7,898 nt of DNA from Luminiphilus sp. (GCA_024638905.1 JAHEJH010000028.1:1-7898); one strand, 5' to 3'; counted from the stretch's first letter, positions 1 to 5,760 are shown. Made by a program: numbers and translations. Notes: generated from the sequence alone by a model not told the origin.

Positions 1-128
1 TCTGGCTGGCAGCTGAGCGAGAAGACCTCGCGTCCTCTGACCTCACCCATTCGCTCTGGTTTGCGGCTGGTGTACTCGATCGCTCCTCGGATAAGCTTGT
101 GTCCCATGGACCCCCCTGTGGGTTCTGA
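1..128 (+). CDS. Possible C-terminal fragment of an upstream gene (5' part outside window)
   Basis: One plus-strand frame is open from the left edge to a TGA at 126-128. It gives about 41 residues beginning WLAAEREDLASSDLTH and ending SHGPPCGF. Codon choice is ordinary, the composition is that of a soluble protein, and the stop lies directly before a strong hairpin, as at the end of a transcription unit. I do not recognise the family. A second plus-strand frame is also open across this stretch but yields an arginine/serine/proline-rich product typical of a shadow frame and runs into the next gene. So little sequence is visible that this may be non-coding. Confidence 0.35.
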   Translation, partial: WLAAEREDLASSDLTHSLWFAAGVLDRSSDKLVSHGPPCGF

Positions 129-159
129 TGGGCTGATCTGTGGCGTCAGATCAGCCTAT
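128..159 (+). terminator. Strong hairpin, possible terminator of the upstream gene
   Basis: GGCTGATCTG (131-140) and CAGATCAGCC (147-156) are perfect reverse complements around a 6-nt loop (TGGCGT). A G-T wobble and two A-T pairs extend the stem to 128-159. It starts at the stop codon of the possible left-edge reading frame. There is no U-tract directly after the stem; the nearest run is GTTTTT at 173-178, so intrinsic termination is uncertain. It also lies just upstream of the promoter of the hydrolase operon and could insulate it from read-through. Confidence 0.45.
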
Positions 160-166
160 GTATTAA

Positions 167-183
167 TGATATGTTTTTATATC
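167..183 (+). promoter_or_regulatory. Site A: extended -10 promoter overlapped by a GATAT-N6-ATATC operator
   Basis: The sequence TGATATGTTTTTATATC contains a perfect dyad, GATAT (168-172), 6 nt, ATATC (179-183). The flanking A/T lengthens it to ATGATAT...ATATCAT (166-185). TGATATGTT (167-175) reads as an extended -10 element (TGn plus TATGTT), which would start transcription near 182 and leave a leader of about 37 nt before the ATG at 219. No good -35 is seen. The same 17-bp pattern recurs before the membrane-protein gene and the GntR gene, so the GntR protein is the likely ligand (inference). Confidence 0.55.
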
Positions 184-218
184 ATGCCGATTCGCGCTCC
201 AGCAAAACAGGAACAACA

Positions 219-884
219 ATGGAAACCAGTGACCTCACCGCGCGCCAGATCTACCAGCAAATCAAGGACAACCCCAGCCGTGCGCGCTTCGGGTTTGGCA
301 AGAAAGCCATCCTCGTCAACGTGGATCCACAAAAAGCCTATACCCGCACGGACCTGTTTAAAACCGCCTACGAGACCGATCCCAAACAGCTGGACCACGT
401 TAATCAGTTAGCGACTGCGTTTCGGGCGCTGGATTGGCCGGTGGTCTGGACCTATGTGGCGTTCATGGAGTCGGGCGAAGACTGCGGTATCTGGGGTACC
501 CGTACCGACACCCCAGACTCTCTGCAGAACATCAAGTTCGGGTCCGAGCGTGCCGAGTTTGATGATCGTCTTGAGATCAATCGGGAGCGCGACGTCATCT
601 ATTGCAAGAAGATGCCCTCGGCTTTTTTTGAGACGGCGCTACAGTCACTTTGCGTGTGGCACCAGGTAGACACCCTGATCATTACCGGTGGTTCCACCAG
701 TGGCTGCATCCGCGCCACGGCAGTCGACTCCCTGTCGCGGGGGTACCGAACGATCGTTCCGGAGGAATGCGTCGCGGATAAACACGAGAGCTACCATTTT
801 GCGAACCTCACTGACCTGGCCATTAAATATGCGGATGTACTGGGTGTGAGTGAGGTGCTCGACTGGCTTTCTCAGCAGGGCTGA
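219..884 (+). CDS. Isochorismatase-family cysteine hydrolase, N-carbamoylsarcosine amidase-like
   Basis: A 221-residue cytosolic hydrolase of the isochorismatase/nicotinamidase superfamily. The expected triad is visible: Asp36 in ILVNVDPQKAYT, Lys130 in YCKKMPSAFF (Lys-x3-Ser-Ala-Phe), and nucleophile Cys163 in GGSTSGCIRATA. The Asp-Lys and Lys-Cys spacings (94 and 33) nearly equal those I recall for N-carbamoylsarcosine amidohydrolase (Asp51, Lys144, Cys177), so a carbamoyl- or amide-cleaving role fits; the true substrate is unknown. I chose ATG 219 because AGGA (209-212) sits 6 nt before it. An in-frame ATG at 171 would add 16 residues but lies inside the promoter dyad. It is first in an operon with two NodB-fold hydrolases, 2 bp before the next start. 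It is probably repressed through site A. A ureidoacrylate- or nicotinamidase-like role is the alternative. Confidence 0.93.
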   Translation: METSDLTARQIYQQIKDNPSRARFGFGKKAILVNVDPQKAYTRTDLFKTAYETDPKQLDHVNQLATAFRALDWPVVWTYVAFMESGEDCGIWGTRTDTPDSLQNIKFGSERAEFDDRLEINRERDVIYCKKMPSAFFETALQSLCVWHQVDTLIITGGSTSGCIRATAVDSLSRGYRTIVPEECVADKHESYHFANLTDLAIKYADVLGVSEVLDWLSQQG

Positions 885-886
885 AT

Positions 887-1810
887 ATGAGCGGTAGCAC
901 ACAAAACGCCGAGCTCGAGCTGTATGAGTACAACCCTTACGAGGGGCGGCCGAAAATAGAATGGCCCAATGGGGCGCGCCTCGCGTTTTGGGTGGCGCCC
1001 AATATTGAGTTCTACGAGCTTGACCCCCCGACCAATCCGCATCGCAAGCCCTGGCCACACCCTTACCCCGCGGTACCGGGTTACAGCATTCGTGATTACG
1101 GTAATCGGGTCGGTCACCAACGTCAGATGGCGGTGCTCGATAAGTACGGCGTGCGCGGCTCGATCAGCTTGTCCGCTGCCTTGTGTGAGCACCACCCCGA
1201 GATTATTGCGCTATGTGCGGAGCGCGACTGGGAGTTCTTCAGCCACGGTATCTATAACACCCGCTACACCTATGGTCTGACTGAGGACCAAGAGCGCGAA
1301 ATGATCGAGGATGCCATGGCAACGATTGAGCGCGCGGTCGGTCAGCGGCCCGCAGGCTACCTGGCGCCGGCGCTGTCGCACTCCAACCACACCATCGATC
1401 TCTTTGCCGAGGCGGGCGGGCGCTACACCTGCGATTTGTTCCACGATGATCAGCCTACCTGGGTGAAGACTCGCAGCGGCAAGCCCTTTGTGTCGATTCC
1501 CTATTCGCTGGAACTCAATGACACCATTGCTTATGTGGTGCAGAAAATGGAGCCAAGGCGTTACGGCGAGATTATTCGCCGTGCCTTTGATCAGCTCTAT
1601 GCCGAGGGTGCCGAGAGCGGCACGGTCATGTGCATCCCCACTCACAACTATCAGGTCAGTTGCCCGCATCGGCTGCGCGCCTTTGAAGAGGCGCTCGAAT
1701 ACATCACCGGGCATTCCGATGTGTGGGTCACCACCGGCAGGGAGATCGCTGAGTATTCACTGTCCCATCTTCAGGAGCAGATCGGTGGCGGTACGGAGTC
1801 GGCGACATGA
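887..1810 (+). CDS. Polysaccharide deacetylase-like (PuuE/imidase-type) hydrolase, first paralog
   Basis: A 307-residue protein with the NodB/CDA1 fold and no signal peptide, so cytosolic rather than a cell-wall deacetylase. Visible blocks are WPNGARLAFWVAPNIEFYELD (residues 26-46), YSIRDYGNRVG (66-76), SHGIYNTRY (119-127), RPAGYLAPALS (154-164), DLFHDDQPTW (183-192) and THNYQVSCPHR (252-262). This layout matches the PuuE allantoinase and cyclic imide hydrolase branch, known to open small cyclic amides or ureides. The classical His-x3-His metal motif is altered: His120 is kept but the +4 position is Asn124, in line with the metal independence reported for PuuE. AGGG lies about 8 nt before the ATG. 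It follows the amidase by 2 bp and overlaps the second paralog by 4 bp. Substrate could be an allantoin-, hydantoin- or imide-like ring; allantoinase proper is not established. Confidence 0.88.
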   Translation: MSGSTQNAELELYEYNPYEGRPKIEWPNGARLAFWVAPNIEFYELDPPTNPHRKPWPHPYPAVPGYSIRDYGNRVGHQRQMAVLDKYGVRGSISLSAALCEHHPEIIALCAERDWEFFSHGIYNTRYTYGLTEDQEREMIEDAMATIERAVGQRPAGYLAPALSHSNHTIDLFAEAGGRYTCDLFHDDQPTWVKTRSGKPFVSIPYSLELNDTIAYVVQKMEPRRYGEIIRRAFDQLYAEGAESGTVMCIPTHNYQVSCPHRLRAFEEALEYITGHSDVWVTTGREIAEYSLSHLQEQIGGGTESAT

Positions 1811-2724
1811 GCGACGGGCTGCTCGAATACCCGCGACGCCACTACGGCATGGACCACGATCGCTATGAGTGGTCGATGCTGCAGGACCGCAAGCCGGTCA
1901 CCTGGCCTGGCGGCAAACCGCTGGCGCTGTGGATCAATATCTCGCTGCAACATTTTCCGCTTTCAGGCGATAAGCCTGCAGTTCCGCCGCCGGGTGCACT
2001 GACCATGCCTTATCCCGATCTCCGCCACTATACGCTGAGGGATTACGGTAATCGGGTGGGCATTTATCGCCTGCTCAAGCTCATGGCTGAGTACGAGGCG
2101 AGTCCGTCTCTGGCCATTTCAGGGGCGCTTGCTGAGCGCTACCCGCAGTTGCTGGCGCGTCTGGCCCAAACGCCTTATGAGTGGTTGGGCCACGGGTGGA
2201 GCATGCTCTGCATGCACGCCGGTGAGGTGGATGCCGATACCGAGGCCGGATGGATCGCGGACTCTCGCCAGGCGCTTGAGCAATTTACCGATCGGCCTAT
2301 TAAAGGTTGGTTGAGCCCCGGCCGCCTCCAGACAGCCAATACGCCAGAGCTGTTGGTGAAAAATGGCTTCACCTATCAGTGCGACTGGGTGAACGATGAG
2401 CTGCCCTACACTTTCAAAACCACCGAGGGAGACATGACTTGCCTGCCCTCGTGCCTGGAGCTTGATGATGTGTTTGTGCTGACCCAAAACCTGCACAGCG
2501 AGGACAGCTTCGCCCAGCAGGTCATCGACGCGGTGGATCTACTGATCAGCGAGGGCCGCGAGCAGGGTGGTCGGATGCTGGCTCTGAATCTTCATCCGTG
2601 GCTGGTGGGTCAGCCGCACCGCGTTCGCACTGTGCGGGAAATCCTTGAGGCACTGTTGGTAGCGCGCGGCGAGGCGATATGGCATGCCTCGCCGACTTCG
2701 ATTATCGAGGCAGCGTCAGCCTGA
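1807..2724 (+). CDS. Polysaccharide deacetylase-like (PuuE/imidase-type) hydrolase, second paralog
   Basis: A 305-residue cytosolic NodB-fold protein, clearly a paralog of its upstream neighbour. Shared blocks are WPGGKPLALWINI (residues 33-45), YTLRDYGNRVG (75-85), RPIKGWLSPGR (163-173), CDWVNDELPY (192-201) and LNLHPWLVGQPHR (260-272). The metal-motif region reads LGHGWSMLCMH: His129 is kept, but +4 is Met133 rather than His. Several polar residues present in the first copy are replaced (APNIEFYELD against INISLQHFPL, THNY against LHPW). The pair may therefore act on different substrates or form a hetero-oligomer (inference). Its ATG overlaps the preceding TGA as ATGA, with GGAG 8 nt upstream, so translation is probably coupled. 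It ends 6 bp from the convergent membrane-protein gene, with no evident terminator between them. Confidence 0.87.
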   Translation: MSDGLLEYPRRHYGMDHDRYEWSMLQDRKPVTWPGGKPLALWINISLQHFPLSGDKPAVPPPGALTMPYPDLRHYTLRDYGNRVGIYRLLKLMAEYEASPSLAISGALAERYPQLLARLAQTPYEWLGHGWSMLCMHAGEVDADTEAGWIADSRQALEQFTDRPIKGWLSPGRLQTANTPELLVKNGFTYQCDWVNDELPYTFKTTEGDMTCLPSCLELDDVFVLTQNLHSEDSFAQQVIDAVDLLISEGREQGGRMLALNLHPWLVGQPHRVRTVREILEALLVARGEAIWHASPTSIIEAASA

Positions 2725-2730
2725 TCGGAA

Positions 2731-3411
2731 TTAAACCGCCTTAGTCGCGCCAAAGAACGCCACAGACGCGATCGTGATCCAATAGAAGTAGGCCAGCCGC
2801 TTGCCTAGCGCGAGGCTCTTCTCTAACTGATTCTCTGCTTCCTGATTCGGCCCCTCGGCCAGCACGCGAAACAGCGTGGTCCACTCCCTCATGATGAAGC
2901 GCAGTTTCAAACCAATCATCAGCGTTACGCTATAGAGCAGAATCTTGATGGAAAACCAGTACTGCATCGGCCCGACATTGAACGGCCCATAACCCAGTAA
3001 TGAGCTGACCGACGCAATCACCATGACCGGGATCAGCACAAAACGCACCCGCTCATCCCAGAGCGTGAGCTGAATGCCGCGGTCGGTTTCACGGTAGAAA
3101 TACGCGGAAATGCACAGCGCCAACCAACCGATCGCCAGTACCCAGACTGCCACCAGGAAATCACCACCGTAAGGTTGTACACCCCACAGATAGCCCATGT
3201 GCATTCCCAACGGCAGCAAGCTGATGATGCCAATGCGCGCCAGGATATCGATGTGGTAGGCCGTCTGCATGTGCCGGCGCCGCTCTTCCATAGACAGGTC
3301 GCGATTAATGACGTGGGTCGACGTGTTGAAAACGCCCCATTCGCCGCCCAGCCAATACACCATGGCAATGATGTGTAGCCAGCGCAGCACGGCCAGTTCG
3401 GTAATGCCCAT
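2731..3411 (-). CDS. Multi-helix inner-membrane protein, CopD-like in its first helix
   Basis: About 226 residues with roughly six hydrophobic segments (near 3-22, 55-78, 83-106, 122-142, 149-171 and 205-223 from ATG 3411). Helix 1 reads LRWLHIIAMVYWLGGEWGVF. The pattern Leu-His-x5-Trp-Leu-Gly-Gly recalls CopD/DUF2269-type membrane proteins, where helix histidines may bind haem or metal. Histidines are at 13, 33, 47, 53 and 71. No function is established; transport, redox or metal roles are all open. A GTG at 3424-3426 would add five residues. I prefer ATG 3411 because GGGGG lies 8 nt upstream and the predicted transcript starts near 3436, leaving almost no leader for the GTG. It is transcribed away from the GntR gene, and site B lies on its promoter, so it likely belongs to the same regulon as the hydrolases. 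Confidence 0.82.
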   Translation of the reverse strand: MGITELAVLRWLHIIAMVYWLGGEWGVFNTSTHVINRDLSMEERRRHMQTAYHIDILARIGIISLLPLGMHMGYLWGVQPYGGDFLVAVWVLAIGWLALCISAYFYRETDRGIQLTLWDERVRFVLIPVMVIASVSSLLGYGPFNVGPMQYWFSIKILLYSVTLMIGLKLRFIMREWTTLFRVLAEGPNQEAENQLEKSLALGKRLAYFYWITIASVAFFGATKAV

Positions 3412-3434
3412 CAGTTCTGCCCCCACAGACTAAA

Positions 3435-3451
3435 GATATAACATTATATCA
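3435..3451 (-). promoter_or_regulatory. Site B: extended -10 promoter of the membrane-protein gene inside a perfect dyad
   Basis: On the minus strand this reads TGATATAATGTTATATC. It contains a consensus extended -10 (TGA followed by TATAAT, plus-strand positions 3443-3451) and a perfect GATAT-N6-ATATC dyad (3435-3450). Transcription would begin near 3436, giving a leader of about 25 nt to ATG 3411. No good -35 is seen. A repressor bound to the dyad would cover the -10. The arrangement and register match site A. Confidence 0.6.
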
Positions 3452-3479
3452 AAATGATCGGCGGTGCATGTGCCTCGCC

Positions 3480-3495
3480 AGCGCTTGAAAGCGCT
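3480..3495. repeat. Inverted repeat AGCGCT-TGAA-AGCGCT in the divergent intergenic region
   Basis: Two copies of the self-complementary hexamer AGCGCT flank TGAA, giving a perfect 16-bp dyad about 30 bp upstream of the membrane-protein -10 and about 48 bp upstream of site C. It has no T-run on either side, so it is not a terminator. It could be a binding site for a second regulator; the stretch TTGAAAGCGCTACAA loosely recalls LacI-type operators. Function is unknown. Confidence 0.3.
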
Positions 3496-3542
3496 ACAAA
3501 AGCTGAACACGTCAGTCCGTCCAGTATGTAATACACCTATTT

Positions 3543-3559
3543 TGATATATCATTAGGTC
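3543..3559 (+). promoter_or_regulatory. Site C: candidate autoregulatory site and extended -10 of the GntR gene
   Basis: The sequence TGATATATCATTAGGTC agrees with sites A and B at TGATAT, the central TTA and the final TC (12 of 17 positions against each). Its right half-site is degenerate (AGGTC instead of ATATC), although TGATATATCA (3543-3552) is itself a perfect 10-bp palindrome. TGATATATC would be a weak extended -10, starting transcription near 3558 and leaving about 35 nt of leader. The TGA-to-ATG distance (50 bp) is nearly that of site A (52 bp). A weaker site on the repressor's own promoter is usual for autoregulation. Confidence 0.45.
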
Positions 3560-3592
3560 TTATCGGCTGTTGCACCGCTTAGGTACGGGGAC

Positions 3593-4363
3593 ATGGACGA
3601 CATTTTTAGCTCACATTTGATTGGCCAGGTATCCAAGTCCTCGCCGACGCCGCTTTATCACCAACTCTATTCCCTGCTCAAAGCAAGAATTCTCGATGGC
3701 ACGCTGGCGCTGGGGCTTCGATTGCCTCCTGAGGAGCAGCTGGCCGACCTGTTCAAGGTGTCGCGCATCACGGCTAAGCGCGCGATGGATGATTTGGCCA
3801 CTGAAGAGTTAGTCGAGCGACGGCGTGGTCGCGGGACCCATGTGATTTACCAGTACTCTCCAAAGCCGGTGCAGGCACCTTTAACTGGAATGCTGCAGGA
3901 GATCGAGAGTATGGCGCGCAACTCTTCGGCGCAGATTCTCGATTACGGTATGCGGGTGCCGCCCCGCGCGATCCGTGAGGACCTGCGACTCGCCGACGGC
4001 GAGACGGCGTTGCATCTGTTGCGGGTCCGCGAGCGTGATGGCATGAAGTTTGGGCACTACAACAGCTGGACAGCCGGAGTGGACATGCCCGCAGATCCGA
4101 CGATTTTTGAGAATACCCCGCGACTCAGTTATTTCCGGCAACAGGGTTTGGAGGTCAGCCATGTGACCCAAACGCTGTCGGCGGTCTCTGCCGATGTGTC
4201 GGTGGCGGGGGCTCTGGATGTCGCTGAGGGCAGTCCGTTACTGAGTCTGACCAGACGCTCTTATCAAAAGACAGGGGCGGGTGACGAACAAATTCTGGAT
4301 TTTCTCGAGGTGCTGTATAACCCCGCCCATTTCCAGTACTCAATGGACCTCACCCTGGACTGA
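3593..4363 (+). CDS. GntR-family (HutC subfamily) transcriptional regulator with UTRA domain
   Basis: A 256-residue DNA-binding repressor. Residues about 18-87 form the GntR winged helix-turn-helix: TPLYHQLYSLLKARI, then GLRLPPEEQLADLF, the recognition region VSRITAKRAMDDL, and the wing ending RRRGRGTHVI. Residues about 96-250 match a UTRA effector domain (LRLADGETALHLLRVRERDG, LEVSHVTQTLSAVSADV, EGSPLLSLTRRSYQ). The C-terminal strand reads YNPAHFQYSMDL, where many UTRA domains carry an Arg-x-Asp-type stretch, so the ligand may be unusual (inference). The ATG has a purine-rich leader, AGGTACGGGGAC. It is divergent from the membrane-protein gene and convergent with the nitrilase-like gene (4-bp gap). 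Matching dyads at its own promoter and two neighbouring promoters suggest it controls this locus. The ligand may be the pathway substrate or an intermediate. Confidence 0.94.
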   Translation: MDDIFSSHLIGQVSKSSPTPLYHQLYSLLKARILDGTLALGLRLPPEEQLADLFKVSRITAKRAMDDLATEELVERRRGRGTHVIYQYSPKPVQAPLTGMLQEIESMARNSSAQILDYGMRVPPRAIREDLRLADGETALHLLRVRERDGMKFGHYNSWTAGVDMPADPTIFENTPRLSYFRQQGLEVSHVTQTLSAVSADVSVAGALDVAEGSPLLSLTRRSYQKTGAGDEQILDFLEVLYNPAHFQYSMDLTLD

Positions 4364-4367
4364 GCGA

Positions 4368-5417
4368 TCAGATCAGGCCCGCTTTTTTAAGGCCTTCGAT
4401 CACCGCTGATTGCTGTCCCATAAAGTGCGACCGGTCCGGCACCGTAATCGCACCTTCCTCGTTGACCAAGTTATCTTCGGGATAAAAATGCGGCTGCTCG
4501 TATGTTGAGCGGAACAGCGACAGCCGTTGTCTGGCCAGCAGGTTGGTCATGGCAGGTTTACTGCGGGCTTCGCGCAGTCGTTCGATATCGATGAGCGCAT
4601 GGCCCACCATCGACTCGCCGGTATACGCTTCGGTCATCACCTGCCCTTTAAAGTCGACGATCTGCGAGTGACCCTGGGTCGAGTTCTGCGGCACGGGTGA
4701 GTTGTGGATCGCCGAGGTATTGCTGGAGATCACGTAACACATGTTCTCGTAGGCCCGCGCGCACTTCGCGATGTTTTTGGGAGTGGGGCGCGGGCTGCCG
4801 ACCTCACTTGAGGAGTGCAGGATGACCTCGGCGCCGCGCGTTGCCAACGCGCGGGACACTTCCGGGTACAGGATTTCCTCTGATGCGACGCAGGCCAGTC
4901 TGCCCAGCGGTGTGTCAGCGACGGGAAAGAGCCCTTCGTCTCCATACACGTCGCGATATTGCGACAGCACGTCGTGGGGCGTGGGGGCGAACATCGAGAT
5001 CAGTCTCCGATAGCGGAGGATGACCTCGCCTTCATCACTGATGATGAAACTGGTTTGAAAGTAGAGATCAGGAAAGTGCGGATCGATCTCGTAAGCATTG
5101 CCCGATAGATACACACCGCGGTTGCGGGCGATCTCACCCATGCGCTGATACTCGGGACCATCCATCTCGATGCAGGCCTTGGTCTGCCACTCGGGGATCG
5201 ATTCCCCCATGGGAAAGCTGGTCAGGAAATATTCCGGTAGCACCACGAGGCGCAACGTGTCGCCACTGAATGTGCCGATGAAACCCTTACTCCCCGCAAT
5301 CAACTGGTCGACACGATCCAGTGTGCTCGACATCGCCTGCCCGACCGCCGCGCGATCGGCGAGACCGTTCACAGCGTGGCAGTCCATCTGTAGCGCGAGT
5401 GCGGAATAGGGTGTCAT
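4368..5417 (-). CDS. Nitrilase-superfamily protein with altered catalytic triad
   Basis: A 349-residue carbon-nitrogen hydrolase-fold protein. The catalytic Glu is kept (Glu62 in LVVLPEYFLT). The position of the catalytic Lys is Arg138 (GEVILRYRRLIS, usually YRK), and the position of the nucleophile Cys is Ser179 (GRLACVASEEILYPE, usually ICYD-x2-FPE). The codons are AGA at 5004-5006 and TCA at 4881-4883, so neither is a frame artefact. Cys176, three residues before the usual position, is unlikely to replace it. The rest of the fold looks intact (GDEGLFPVADTPLG, RALATRGAEVILHSSSE, and a long C-terminal arm to residue 349), arguing against decay. It may be a non-catalytic or binding member, or one with a different mechanism; an entire branch may share the change. 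Its GGAG overlaps the end of the DUF1330 gene, so the two are probably translationally coupled. Confidence 0.88.
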   Translation of the reverse strand: MTPYSALALQMDCHAVNGLADRAAVGQAMSSTLDRVDQLIAGSKGFIGTFSGDTLRLVVLPEYFLTSFPMGESIPEWQTKACIEMDGPEYQRMGEIARNRGVYLSGNAYEIDPHFPDLYFQTSFIISDEGEVILRYRRLISMFAPTPHDVLSQYRDVYGDEGLFPVADTPLGRLACVASEEILYPEVSRALATRGAEVILHSSSEVGSPRPTPKNIAKCARAYENMCYVISSNTSAIHNSPVPQNSTQGHSQIVDFKGQVMTEAYTGESMVGHALIDIERLREARSKPAMTNLLARQRLSLFRSTYEQPHFYPEDNLVNEEGAITVPDRSHFMGQQSAVIEGLKKAGLI

Positions 5418-5423
5418 GGCGGG

Positions 5424-5729
5424 TTACTCCAGCGGCGTCTGCTGCAGGCCGTCTACCAGCATGACGCGGAATTCGCCGGTGCCGGCTCGCAAAGGCTTTG
5501 CTGCCTCATAGGCGTCGCTGTACCAAAAAGCTCTGGCCTGCTCTGCTGAGGGCCAGCGGTGCATCACCAGTCTTGTGGCACCCCAGTCGCCTTCGAGCGA
5601 CGTCTGCTCGCCGCCGAGCACCAGATACTCTCCGCCGAATTCCGCGACGATATCGGGAACGACTTTTGCGTAGGCACCGAACTTTTCCGGGTCGTGGAGG
5701 ACTGCTTCAACGATGATATAGGCGGTCAT
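5424..5729 (-). CDS. DUF1330 family protein (dimeric alpha/beta-barrel)
   Basis: A 101-residue small protein matching the DUF1330 pattern: YIIVEAVLHDPEKFGAYAK, then GGEYLVLGGEQTSLEGDW, the strand TRLVMHRWPSAEQARAFW, then SDAYEAAKPLR and a terminal MLVDGL. This family adopts a ferredoxin-like dimeric alpha/beta-barrel; most members have no known activity, though the fold serves monooxygenases, isomerases and ligand-binding proteins. The ATG at 5727-5729 is preceded by AAGGTG at 6 nt spacing. It is the first gene of a two-gene unit with the altered nitrilase, whose start lies 6 bp after its stop, so the two probably act on the same compound. An extended -10 and a palindrome lie upstream. Confidence 0.88.
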   Translation of the reverse strand: MTAYIIVEAVLHDPEKFGAYAKVVPDIVAEFGGEYLVLGGEQTSLEGDWGATRLVMHRWPSAEQARAFWYSDAYEAAKPLRAGTGEFRVMLVDGLQQTPLE

Positions 5730-5760
5730 GGGCGCACCTTGCCTGCTTGGGCTCAGCCAT

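Noticed and set aside
171..173. ATG 171 as start of the amidase
   Set aside because: It lies within the promoter/operator dyad and lacks a ribosome binding site. ATG 219 has AGGA at 6 nt and fits the family's N-terminus.
61..411. Plus-strand reading frame of 116 codons at the left edge
   Set aside because: It overlaps the well-supported amidase gene, and its product is arginine/serine/proline-rich as expected of a shadow frame.
1094..1110. Identical 17-bp segment GATTACGGTAATCGGGT in both deacetylase paralogs (also 2041-2057), itself containing a palindrome
   Set aside because: It encodes the conserved DYGNRV motif in both proteins, so protein conservation and common codons explain it. A similar GATTACGGTA in the GntR gene also encodes DYG. 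No separate DNA function is needed.
645..1714. Several minus-strand open frames across the amidase and first deacetylase genes
   Set aside because: They lie antisense to genes with clear family motifs, have no recognisable domains and no good ribosome binding sites.
3424..3426. GTG start for the membrane-protein gene, adding five residues
   Set aside because: It has no Shine-Dalgarno and would lie about 10 nt from the predicted transcription start. ATG 3411 has GGGGG at good spacing.
4370..4400. Possible terminator AGGCC...GGCCT with a T-run at the GntR/nitrilase convergence
   Set aside because: The T-run is inside the loop rather than after the stem, and the stem is only 5 bp and lies in the nitrilase coding end.
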